A stretch of 64,000 nucleotides of DNA, taken from NCBI GenBank assembly GCA_963682175.1, contig OY821777.1, forward strand, positions 22,402,001 through 22,466,000, given 5' to 3'. Below the pieces are notes generated by a model. That model saw nothing but the letters and a program-made list of their open reading frames with translations. It searched no databases and was not told the DNA's origin. The first letter of the stretch is position 1. Each line of letters starts with the position of its first letter. Made by a program: the position numbers and the translations under genes. Below are positions 22,196 through 32,175 of this stretch, in pieces. This DNA comes from Triglochin maritima. Lineage: Eukaryota > Streptophyta > Magnoliopsida > Alismatales > Juncaginaceae.

Positions 22196-23301
22196 GGTGC
22201 TCTGTCCAGACCTTGGTTTGGACGATTCGAGGGGTTTTTGATTTTTTGTTTCCAGTTTAGTTTAGTTTCAGGGAACCAGAACATCAAGGGGAGGCTACTG
22301 GGAAAGTTTGAGCAACAGAAGCCACAAAGAGACCGCCAATCAGCGGTTGGAGACCGCCAATTGGCGGCCTGGTAAGGGCTTCCTGCTCTCAAATTTCTTC
22401 TGGTGGTTTATTGCTTTACTTTAGTTATCTGGGAGCCCAATTTTTCATGCTGTGATCTTTAGTTTGCTCCCAGATTTAATTTCAATCCCCTTTAATCAAC
22501 TTGGACCATAAAACTCAAAGCAAAAGATTAGACTTCTTGCCATCTAGGTCATGCACCATTGGTAGACCTTGCATGCATTTGTCTTTTCTTTGCTTTACAT
22601 TTTGTCGTTGATTGCTGGCGTGAGGTACGTGCACCCACATCCCTCATTCATGCATGTTTCGTTCATGCATTAGTTAGTAAGGTGCATCGGGACAAGAGTG
22701 AGAGAGCGTTTGATTGGAGCGATTGATTGCTAGATCTAGGATTAAATTGCTACTAAGGAGGGGCTGTCCCATAAAAGATAAGGTGGGGGATTTCATCACC
22801 CTTTCCTTGGCCCCAAAAATCACTCTTAATAAAGCCTTAACTAAAAGCAAGTAGACATTGGCCCTAGGATTGCGGGCGCACTAGGAGAGTAATCTACTTG
22901 AGACCGTCATGACCTGATCAGCGTTGCCTACCTTGTCGATAGTAGGAGGTACTGGATCTCCGGATCTGGTATGACTTACTGGGCATTGTGGTCCTCGTTG
23001 TAGGGAGGTGAGACGTGTCGAGGCTAGTGACCTCGAAGTTAGGCGTCGTCTAGCCTAAGGACCCATTGCCTTTCATTGTTTGAGCCATGCTTGCTAGTTT
23101 CGGCTTCTTCCTGATCCCGTTACCCACGCTAGCTTTAAGGATTCTTCCCTTCTCCTCTGAGTCATCTTCTTCTCACCTTCTTCTACGTTATAGTCTCCTC
23201 CCCTTTACACTCTCTGGTAGCGTTTTAGGGTCGAGTCGAGCACTTTTTGCGAGCTTAGTCTCGTGGTGGTGAGAGTGGTCGACTCGAGAGTTTTTCTTGT
23301 G
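22196..23301 (+). other. element A leader
   Basis: Non-coding leader. It carries another palindrome pair (22331-22370) and two blocks shared with the leaders of B, C and E: GGGGCTGTCCC...AGATAAGGTGGGGGATTTCATCACC near 22750 and GACCGTCATGACCTGATC...TTGTCGATAGTAGGAG near 22910. Packaging or dimerisation signals are a reasonable guess. Confidence 0.6.
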
Positions 23302-24467
23302 ATGGATGGTTACATGGGCGACCATCCATATCATTCTTGGGACCAGGAGGATTCTCCCTGGTACTCCCGACCCATGCATCCTGGGGTGGCTCAGACTAAC
23401 ACCCTGTATAGTTGGGACAATCTTAATTATGTGTCTGAGCAATCTTCATATTGGGGTAGTATGAGAGAGGCACCGACTGCTAGACCACCATCTAGTTACG
23501 TCGGATCATATGTTGGTCATCAAACTGAGACATTACAAGAACCTTTGGCCTCTTTCATGCATGTGGTAGATGACATGGGTGCACCAGTGGCTCCAGTAGC
23601 CGTACCGTGTCACTATTGTGGGTTGAGTGGTCATGATTTCGGGGAATGTCCTTATGTTCCCCCAGAGCCTGAGTATGAGAATACATTTTCCCAAAATGCT
23701 CATTATGACCATTACGCATCCGCGTACAATCCGAGAGTGATGGATTCGTGGGGAGACAATTCGTATTCAAATTCTTATACTTCATTTCCACCACAGTATC
23801 CTCCTCCTGAATACCCAGAATTCTACCAACACCCCACTCCAAATCATTGGACTCATTCTCAGCCAATCAACACCCAACCTCAAAATTTCCCAAGCTCTGA
23901 CTTGGACCTCATCGTTGACCGCATACCTGATTCCTTGAAACAAACTTTCCTTACGTTCATGGAAACCACTCAACAGTCCATACAAAATATGACACTGCAA
24001 GTGAGTCAAATGTCGCAGCAATTACGTGAACGTGAGGAGAGTGACATTTCATGTCAACATGAGGATTCTTCTTTTGATATCGAACCACCACCACATCCAC
24101 AAATTCAAAGCACAACCTTTCAAAGTCAAACTCCTAGTCAGTCTGAGGGACTTGGGGTTTCAATTCACGATCACTTAGTGGAGGATTCGATTCAAATTGA
24201 GAATAACTTGGACCAGCTTCATTATGAGTCGGCACAGGATTGTGCCTTATCTTTTTGTCCCGTGGCCCTAGAGCCACATGATCTTCATGTTGTGCCTCTT
24301 AAGGACTCACCTCTGGTGGAGCAAGAGCTCCCTAGTACCCTCAATTTCAAACAACCTGATGAGAGTTTGCCTCTCACTATTGTTCCTGATCATCTTGGAA
24401 ATGATGGAACATCAAACAACTACATTGCTCATGAGGGTATCAGGAGTTCCTTGGAGGATACCTTGGG
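23302..24467 (+). CDS. reduced Gag (zinc-knuckle protein) of element A, 5' part
   Basis: Start chosen at MDGYMGD because copies A, C and E share an MDG start; an in-frame ATG 13 codons upstream is not conserved. Residues 1-100 are Ser/Tyr/Pro-rich. A CCHC zinc knuckle CHYCGLSGHDFGEC is near residues 105-118, a Tyr/Pro-rich linker follows, then a helical segment with LKQTFLTFMETTQQSIQNM and SQMSQQLRERE near residues 215-255, and an acidic tail. The capsid domain (FKLQQL...FLKKYFP region of B) and the protease are absent. The ORF is interrupted after ...EDTLG by element B; the remainder is 31851-32175. Rejoined it would be 496 codons. Nucleic-acid binding is inferred from the knuckle. Confidence 0.75.
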
Positions 24468-25882
24468 TGATTGACATCATTTCATGCTCATATTTGTATC
24501 TTATATCCATTATCTTTCACCTAAACAATGCTATGTCACGAGTTTTATGTTTAGTTTTCAGGAATAAATAGGTTTGAAGAGATGAAGCATAAAAGGACCC
24601 AAAAGCTGGGAAAAAGGACTGAATTGTGAGATCTGTGGACCAAGATGCAAGGAAGAAGGACCTGAATGCAAGATAGAAGGACCTAAGAGCAAAATAGAAT
24701 ACTCCTCACCATCATGGGGAGTATTTTGGCAATTCTATTCGGGTCGGAGCTCCAACATGCAAAATAGATGCATCAAATACCAAAAAAGCCTTCCAGAAAA
24801 GCCCACAAGAAATTCAAGAGTGATCCGGACACTGTAGACCGCTAATTAGCGGTCCAAGACCGCTAATTGGCGGTCACTTTTGGCCCAAATGCGCTCACAT
24901 TTCTCCAGCACATGTATTAGAGAATGTTTAGGCTATTTGTGGTATCTGTTTAGTCCCACATCGGGGGATTGTCCCGGATTAGCTTTTTCCATGGCTATAA
25001 ATAGAACTCTTCACCTCCTATTGTAATCACTCCATATTTTAAGTGGCTATTCTTCCTACTAGAAGTGAGGCCTTGAAGCACACACTAAAGTAGGAGGATG
25101 CTACTTTTAATGTGAGTCATTTTATCAATAAAGTTTTGTGTTTCTTTCATTGTTTGTTTATGCTTCTTTTATTGTTTGTGCATGTTTTAGTTTAATCGTC
25201 TTTTACTTCTAGCTTAGTTTTAATATGCTTTCTTTGCTTAGTTTAATAATTAGTGTAATGCTTAGTGAGTAGTTCCATCCCCTTTGGGGGGGTGGAGTAG
25301 ATGTACATACATGCATTAGAGAATGGGATGAATGCTTTAATTTTAATGTGTTGATTAAACATGAATGTATGCTTGCTTGTTTAGGATAGAATTTATAACT
25401 TGATGAGTTTTGCCAAAATGATTAGACACCTCTCATGCTTGTTTAGGTTCTGAAATAAACAACTTGCATATGTAAATGTTAATCAACCAAGTTGGTGAAT
25501 AGATTGATAGGTTTTGCCATAACATTTAGACACTTCCTATGCTTGATAAACACCACCTTCATGTGCTTAAAGAATGTATTCTACACCCACCTCTTTGCTT
25601 GTGTGCACTCACTCCCCCCCTTAGGGGTTTTCCATTCCTGAAATTCCAGCACTTCTATTTTGTTCTTAGCTTAGTTTTTATTTGGTCGTTTATTTCTTTG
25701 TTTCGCATTTCATACTTCTTAGCGTAGTTTAGTGAAGAATAGCGTAACCAACTCTCTTCTCCATTATTTTCGCCACTTGATTTCGTGCAAACAAGAGGCT
25801 GCTCACCTCCCTGAGGACGACCCGTACTTGCCACCGCTTCATCGCGGCCGTGCACTTGCGGTTTAAATTAAAACGTTCAACA
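24468..25882 (+). repeat. element B 5' LTR
   Basis: 1415 bp, TGATTGACATC...CGTTCAACA. Same architecture as LTR A: palindrome pair (GCTAATTAGC and GCTAATTGGC variants, 24836-24876), CCCACATCGGGGGATTGTCCC, TATAAATA at 24996, a stem-loop near 25275 and a conserved end segment. It lacks the 107-bp repeat pair. Confidence 0.85.
24996..25003 (+). promoter_or_regulatory. TATA box of element B LTR
   Basis: TATAAATA followed by GAACTC, as in LTR A. Confidence 0.6.
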
Positions 25883-25888
25883 AGTTTT

Positions 25889-25906
25889 TGGCGCCGTTGC
25901 CGGGGA
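25889..25906 (+). other. element B primer-binding site (tRNA-Asp)
   Basis: TGGCGCCGTTGCCGGGGA, identical to the site in element A. Confidence 0.9.
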
Positions 25907-27096
25907 GGTGCCAGTCCAGACTCTTGCTGGACGATTCGAGTGGATTTAATTTTTGTTTTGTAGTTTTTCTTTGTTTCAGGAGACTTGGAGTGGTCAGGAG
26001 GAGCACCTGGAGAAGTTTTGAAGCAAGCTGGGCACTGTAGACCGCCAATCAGCGGCCTGAGACCGCCAATTGGCGGTCTGGTAAGCTTATCTCGTTTTCT
26101 TATTTCTTTGGTCTGTTTACTTTAGCTGATATAGTGGTCTGGGACTTAATTTGGCATGTTTTGACTCATAGTTCGTTCCCAGATCAATAATCAAACCTCC
26201 TTTAAGCAACTTGGACCCTAAAACTCAAAGCAAAAGATTAGGCATTCATTCTTGTTTAGGTCATGCATCATGTATGTGACTTAGGCATTTAGATTGTCTT
26301 TTATCTTAGCTTTATTTTCTGTTGCTGAGAGCTGGCGTGAGGTACGCACCTTCTACTCTCATTCATGCATTTCGTATGAACATGCATTAGTTAGTAGGAA
26401 GTGCATTGCAACAAGTGTGAGTTGAGCGTTGTTTGGAGAGTTGATTGCTAGATTTAGGACTCCAAAACGCTACTAAGGAGGGGCTGTCCCGTAAAAGATA
26501 AGGTGGGGGATTTCATCACCCTTTCCTTCGCCCCAAAAAGCACACCAATCAAGAGCCTAATTTTAAAATCAAGTAGACATTGGCCTTAAGGAATTCGGAC
26601 GCATTAGGAGACTGATCCGGTCCCGACCGTCATGACCTGATCGGCGTTGCCCACTTTGTCGATAGTAGGAGAGACGAGATCCCCAGATCTTGGCTCACTT
26701 GCTGGGCTTTGTGGTCCTCGTTGTAGGGAGGTGAGGCGTATTGAGGCCTTGTGACCTCGCAGTTAGGCGTCGTCTAGCTGTAAGGACCTATAGCGACCTT
26801 AGGATTGCTTGAGCCTTGTTTGCTTGTGTGCTTCTACCTGTACCCATCCACCGTAGCATAAGGACTTCTTCCCTTCTCTCCTGAGTCATTCTTTCTCTCC
26901 TGTGTTCCCCCGTCTTCTCCTCTACGCACATTCTTTGTTAAAAAAAAGTTTCGTTTTGTGTGTGTGTGCACCTTTGTGCATGCTTTCGTGGACACGAGAC
27001 GAGAGTGGTCGTTTGACGAGGAGCGTTGTCAATCCGGCTTCGGTCATCGATTTCTCGACACCTCCCTCCTCTCGTGTCGCACGCAGTCCGGGTTCC
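25907..27096 (+). other. element B leader
   Basis: Non-coding leader with a palindrome pair (26040-26079) and the shared blocks near 26470 (GGGGCTGTCCC) and 26625 (GACCGTCATGACCTGATC). An ORF is open from 26902, but that upstream segment is not conserved in C. Confidence 0.6.
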
Positions 27097-30045
27097 ATGG
27101 CTGCTAATTTCCGTGAGGAGGAGCAGTTGCTGGACCAACCTGTTCGACCAGTGCTTCCAGTTGTCGTTCCCATACCTCTACGTGATCGATGCTACCCGAG
27201 CCGTACAGCTCTACCCTCATGCATCATATTACCAGAGGCAAATGGGAACCATTTTGAGGTTAAGCCTCAATTCATTTCCATGCTCCCTCATTTCACTGGG
27301 AAAGGTGACCCCTATATCTTTCTCAGGGAATTTGAGGAGGTCTGTGCTATGTTCAAGCTGCAACAACTAAAGGATGATGCCAAGAAGTGGTTGTACAGCA
27401 ACCAGGCGAATTCCTTTAGGACTTGGGATGAGTTTCAATCTGCATTCCTCAAGAAGTACTTTCCTAATCATCGGACTCAAAAATTGAGGAACGAAATCAA
27501 TTCGTTCTATCAACATGAGACCGAACCATTTCATGCATATCTTGAGAGGTTCAAAGAGCTACTATCCTCGTGCCCTCACCATGGCATTGAGTTGTGGCAT
27601 CTTTGTCAGATTGTGTATGAGGGTCTTCACATCCCGTCCAGAACGCTCCTTGAGTCCATGTGTCAAGGAGAGTTCTTGGGAAAGGATGAAAGGGAGGCAT
27701 GGGCCTTCCTAGAAGACCTTGCTGAGAAAACCATGCAGTGGGAGAGTGTGAGGGAACCACCTGCATCATCTAGTATAGGAGCGAGGATCGCGAATGCAAA
27801 CTCGACTAGATCGGGTGCCGCATTTGCTATCGATACCACTACGGCCACCGAGGCGCGCATGGCGGCCTTAATGCGCCGTATGGATTCGATTGAGCTCCAA
27901 AACCAACAAAGTGCACCTCACATGTCCACATCTGGTCTAGTTCCCTGTCATTCATGTGGTAGGATAGGTCATGTAGAGAGCGAGTGTGAGTCCATTCCTC
28001 CTGAGATGGAGCGTGTCAACGCCATCTATGACAGAGCTAGGAATGACCCATACTCATCATCTTATAACCCTGGATGGAGGAACCACCCCAATTTTTCATG
28101 GAACCAAAATAATGCCCCGGGTGGTCCTTCAAACTCCTCTAGACCACCTTACCAATCACACCAACCTCCCATGCATGCACATTCCTATCAGCCACCCCAA
28201 GCGCAAACCACCAATCCATCGGGTTTCCCAAATTCCAATAATATGGAAACCCGATTCAATTCGCTTGAGACCTTGACTCGTGGACTTGAAAACTCAATGA
28301 AAATTTTTATGTCTACCACAAGTCAAGTTCTCACTTCAAATCAGCAGACCATGAAATCTCTAGAGCTTCAGATGGGCCAATTGGCTCAGTCTGTACATGA
28401 GAGAGAGAGAGGGACTTTTCCTAGCCAGCCTGAGGCTAACCCCCGCATGTACCAACAACAACAAATGCAAAATGAGAATGTGGTACCTCGGGGGAGGCAA
28501 GTGAACCATGTGGAGGAACCTGTTCACCATGTCAATTCCATTGTGACCTTAAGGAATGGAAAACAGGTTGACAATCACATTTCCTTGCCACACCCACCAC
28601 CGTCTATGCAACCCCTCAGTGGGAATGGTGGTGAAGAAGAAGCTGAGGGTGAGGGTAATACACCAAAGCTTTCTTCTCAGGCACAGCAGAAAACCTACCT
28701 GCCAAAAGCTCCCTATCCTAGTAGGTTAAACAAAAAGCAGAGTGACAACATGGACAAGATAGTAGAGGTGTTTAAGCAAGTAAAGGTTAACATCCCCTTG
28801 TTGGATGTCATCCAACAAATACCTCAATATGCCAAAGTGTTGAAGGATCTCTGCATAACCAAGAGGAAGACCAATGTTCCTAAGAAAGCATTCTTGGCTG
28901 CAAATATCAGCTCACTTTTGTCCAATCCCACCTACACAAAATACAAGGACCCTGGGTGTCCTACTATTCAGTGTACGATAGGGGACACTAGACTGAGCAA
29001 TGTTTTGCTTGATTTAGGATCAGCGGTCAACCTCCTCCCATTCTCTGTTTATCAACAGTTGAACTTGGGAGAATTGAAACCAACTAAGATCACCCTCCAA
29101 TTGGCGGATAGATCCATTCGTATTCCCATGGGGATTATCGAGGACGTGCTTATCAAAGTTGGAGATTTTATATTTCCAGTCGATTTTGTTGTCCTCGATA
29201 CCAATCCTGTTGCGAACACCCACTCTCAAATACCTTTGATTTTGGGTAGACCATTTCTGGCAACCTCCAATGCTTTGATTAATTGTAGAAATGGTCTCAT
29301 GAAGCTCTCATTCGGTAACATGAGTGCCGAGTTTCATGTGTTCAACTCTGGTAGGCAACAGGAACCCATGGATGAACCTTTAAATCTCAATCTCATCCGC
29401 CAATTGGAGAAAGCACCACAAAACCAACGAACACCTCTAACACCAATGCAGGCCGTTGAGAATGTTTGTAGGCTCAGCGAAGACTCATTGCCTGTCTTTG
29501 CAATGCAACTGAGTGAGCTGGCCTCAAACATGAATGTCCAAAGGGAGTGTTCGTTGCATGATTCAGTTGAGAGTACTAGTGAGAGTGAGACACCTCACCA
29601 TATGCCTATACCAGAAGGTGTCTCTACCTCATGTCCCATGGCCATTGAGCCATTGGAGCTTCATATTGACTCCAACAAGGACCCACCTATGACCGAGCTT
29701 ATGCTTGATGATCTAAATGATGGTGGGAGGTCCCTGTTGGATGACTTGGGGAGAAGCCCCATTCTTAGTGATGCAGGTCTGCTGCATCCATCGAATGAGC
29801 CTGAGGAACTCATTCCGATGCACCCGCCTATTGGTTGGAGGGTTTTCTTCAATGAGCAATTAAACCCTAGTGAGGCAACACAACTTCATTCTTTGTTGCC
29901 CACACCCAACCAATATCATGAGGGGTTCGAGCCTTTCAACTTTGACCTTTCACCCCTCATGACACCTCAGAGTACCAGTGGAGTTTGCCCATCTCGGCAA
30001 GTCTCTGGTCCTCATGACTTGATGTTCTCATTTGATGTTCCTTGA
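27097..30045 (+). CDS. Gag-protease of element B
   Basis: An intact ORF of 982 residues from MAANFREEEQLL (the frame is open from 26902; this start is nearest to where C begins to align). In order: proline-rich N-terminus; a HFTGKGDPYIFLREFEEVC segment near residues 65-83; a retrotransposon-gag capsid domain to about residue 230 (AKKWLYSN, FLKKYFPNH, CQIVYEGL); a CCHC knuckle CHSCGRIGHVESEC near 285-298; a Gln/Pro-rich linker; the conserved VKVNIPLLDVIQQIPQYAKV block near 565; and a retropepsin with LLDLGSAVNLLPFSVY near 635 and LGRPFLATSNALINC near 720. The tail includes GWRVFF and ends in FSFDVP. The active-site segment is DLGSA rather than the DLGAS of C. Fourteen residues before AKKW that C has are deleted. 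No RT follows. Confidence 0.85.
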   Translation: MAANFREEEQLLDQPVRPVLPVVVPIPLRDRCYPSRTALPSCIILPEANGNHFEVKPQFISMLPHFTGKGDPYIFLREFEEVCAMFKLQQLKDDAKKWLYSNQANSFRTWDEFQSAFLKKYFPNHRTQKLRNEINSFYQHETEPFHAYLERFKELLSSCPHHGIELWHLCQIVYEGLHIPSRTLLESMCQGEFLGKDEREAWAFLEDLAEKTMQWESVREPPASSSIGARIANANSTRSGAAFAIDTTTATEARMAALMRRMDSIELQNQQSAPHMSTSGLVPCHSCGRIGHVESECESIPPEMERVNAIYDRARNDPYSSSYNPGWRNHPNFSWNQNNAPGGPSNSSRPPYQSHQPPMHAHSYQPPQAQTTNPSGFPNSNNMETRFNSLETLTRGLENSMKIFMSTTSQVLTSNQQTMKSLELQMGQLAQSVHERERGTFPSQPEANPRMYQQQQMQNENVVPRGRQVNHVEEPVHHVNSIVTLRNGKQVDNHISLPHPPPSMQPLSGNGGEEEAEGEGNTPKLSSQAQQKTYLPKAPYPSRLNKKQSDNMDKIVEVFKQVKVNIPLLDVIQQIPQYAKVLKDLCITKRKTNVPKKAFLAANISSLLSNPTYTKYKDPGCPTIQCTIGDTRLSNVLLDLGSAVNLLPFSVYQQLNLGELKPTKITLQLADRSIRIPMGIIEDVLIKVGDFIFPVDFVVLDTNPVANTHSQIPLILGRPFLATSNALINCRNGLMKLSFGNMSAEFHVFNSGRQQEPMDEPLNLNLIRQLEKAPQNQRTPLTPMQAVENVCRLSEDSLPVFAMQLSELASNMNVQRECSLHDSVESTSESETPHHMPIPEGVSTSCPMAIEPLELHIDSNKDPPMTELMLDDLNDGGRSLLDDLGRSPILSDAGLLHPSNEPEELIPMHPPIGWRVFFNEQLNPSEATQLHSLLPTPNQYHEGFEPFNFDLSPLMTPQSTSGVCPSRQVSGPHDLMFSFDVP

Positions 30046-31608
30046 CCAAATGATTATGAGAATATCTTGGGTGATGTATATATCTTGTAAAAACAAAAAA
30101 AAAGAAAAAAAAAACAAAAAAACAACAAAAAAAGTGTGTAATAAAAGACTCCTTCAGTGAGCATCGATTGTTGTGGGCCCCAACCCTTGTGTACTTGGGC
30201 CCCAATTTCTTCACGTATTTATCTCCCTTCTCCAGCTTCTCACAGGTTTTGAGGGAATTTGGGTTTGTGTCCATAAACATGACCCTGAACGTCATGTTGG
30301 TGAGATCCTTCCTTTTTCATGCATATATCCATGTAGTATCTTGTTCACATTCATTGAGGACAATGCATGAAGTAGGTGTGGGGGGGTGTTTTACGTGTGT
30401 ACATAGTCGAGTCTTTTTCTTTTGATTTTTTGTTTTCTTTTGTGTGCATTGTTAGGGTCATGTTAGTGTGCTGCATTTAATATTGATATATCTGCTTGCC
30501 ATGATCCTTGGGTGACTTGTCTTCTTTTGCTTGCCTAGTGCTTTAAAATTTTCACATTTCTTTCAAAATCTTCATGTGTTTGCGAAAGAAAATGTTTTTG
30601 TAGGTTTTGCGTGTGTTTAGCATGTGCAAAACCGTTGAGAGGCAAAGTAAAAAGAAAGCTCCCAAAATTGTCTTGAACTTGATGCATTAGGATTTCTAGT
30701 TTACTGGCTTTAGGTCTTATCGAGTCGCTAGGATGCACCCCGGTTTTCCCTCGGGGGGCGTGTAATTATAGGGTTTCAGTACTCAAACATTTAAAGAAGT
30801 CCACCCTGAACCTAGTAAGTCAAATAATTCGTGTCTGTTAGTATAAGGAAGTTTGTCGTAGTCAAGGGCCCTTAATCTCTTTTTGTGAAACTTAAGTGTA
30901 GGGGTTTTGGTTCCCATGTAGATAAATAAATAAGTGGTGTTCTCTCTTCTCGCACGGCTCCTATCACTCGGGAAAGTAGGTCTGAGGGGACTTTGTGCCT
31001 GGTGCTTTCGAGTCATCTGACTTGGGATGCACCGACCGAACTCCCGTTACACGGGTGGTAGGGATCGCCCTATGTGGAGATTTGGGGGAAGGTGTACGTG
31101 ATAGTGTAAGTCCTCATAGGCAATGATGCACGAAACCTGACCCTGGGAGAATCAAACACCAACCAATAAAATGCTCCAATGAAAAGAAAAAAAAATGAAA
31201 AAAAGAAGAAAAGAAAAAAAAAAGTCAAATAAGAACCAAAATGGACTTTACACATTGTATCACATTCAGAAGTCAAGGTTGCCCATGTCTTTCACTCAAG
31301 TCCTTAACTAACTTTCACGAATAACTCATTAGGCTAGGTGTGTGGACCGATTACATTTATAGAGTCGACCCGTAGTATTACCGCGTCCCATGATCGACAA
31401 AATAAGTCCAACGAGTCGTGTAGCTAGATTGATTAATGCATCTTGTTCGGATTTTGTGGGTATATCCGCTGAAAACCCTCAGGAGACAACACTCATCCTC
31501 CTTGGCGACAAGGAGGTTTAACGGCTTGTTGCACGTGCTAAGTGCAACCGTGATTCCTACGAAAGTGAGTTAGGATTTCTTGTTTTTCGTATGCTTTTCT
31601 CTTTCTTT
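30046..31608 (+). other. element B 3' non-coding block
   Basis: No ORF. It starts with A-rich DNA, then AAGACTCCTTCAGTGAGCAT, and contains long stretches nearly identical to the 3' blocks of A, C and D, for example CGCACGGCTCCTATCACTCG near 30950 and the CCCGTTACACGGG hairpin near 31043. It ends about 43 bp before the expected LTR junction. Confidence 0.7.
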
Positions 31609-31850
31609 GAGTCGGCACAGGATTGTGCCTTATCTTTTTGTCCCGTGGCCCTAGAGCCACATGATCTTCATGTTGTGCCTCTTAAAGACTCACCTCTGGT
31701 GGAGCAAGAGCTCCCTAGTACCCTCAATTTCAAACAACCTGATGAGAGTTTGCCTCTTACTATTGTTCCTGATCATCTTGGAAATGATGGAACATCAAAC
31801 AACTACATTGCTCATGAGGGTATTAGGAGTTCCTTGGAGGATACCTTGGG
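31609..31850 (+). repeat. 242-bp duplication of element A coding sequence
   Basis: A copy of 24226-24467 with about three differences, placed on the far side of element B. It begins GAGTCGGCACAGG and ends ATACCTTGGG, exactly at the B insertion point. Confidence 0.9.
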
Positions 31851-32175
31851 TATGAGACCCACTGTTTGTTCGCCTGGTGTGTCGGATATGCCTAACGAGG
31901 TTCTTGATCTCGTTCCGACGCACCAGCCTGTTGGTTGGAGAGTTTGGATTGACGATCATAACTTCAGCAGCGCAACAGGAGAAACTCTTCTTCCGTTGCC
32001 CCTCATTTCCCAAACTCTTGAGAGGTTCAAGCTCTTTCAGTTTGATCCTTTGAATGAGACGCCTTTGCGTCCAATTCATGAACCTCTCATTTCATCTGGT
32101 GCTCTTTGTGAAGGGGGCCCACGCATGAGTATTCTGGCCCCGCGTGGTGTCATGTTCCCTTTCCAAGTGCATTGA
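31851..32175 (+). CDS. reduced Gag of element A, 3' part
   Basis: Continues in frame from 24467 (the TTGGG duplication). It encodes MRPTVCSPG, a GWRVWIDDHNF segment, a KLFQFDPLNETPLRP segment and the terminus GVMFPFQVH. The GWRV and terminal FPF-V features are shared with the C-terminus of B, although A lacks B's capsid and protease. With the duplicated segment a local ORF runs from 31591, but its start is an artefact of the rearrangement. Confidence 0.75.

Larger units (their letters stand above)
24468..31608 (+). mobile_element. element B: Gag-Pro LTR retrotransposon nested in A, 3' LTR missing
   Basis: Inserted in the reduced-Gag ORF after TTGGG (24463-24467). It has a 5' LTR 24468-25882, a tRNA-Asp PBS, a leader, an intact gag-pro ORF and a 3' non-coding block. 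The expected final segment, PPT and 3' LTR are absent. At 31608 the sequence jumps to A sequence that begins 242 bp before the insertion site, so 24226-24467 is repeated as 31609-31850. The LTR is related to but clearly diverged from that of A. No RT or integrase. Confidence 0.9.

Noticed and set aside
27026..27370. Alternative-frame ORFs across element B gag
   Set aside because: They overlap the 982-residue Gag-Pro frame, which carries all recognisable motifs.
30085..30135. A-rich tract read as a processed-pseudogene or LINE tail
   Set aside because: The same variable A/G-rich tract sits just after the gag ORF in A, C and D as well; it is a microsatellite inside the element.
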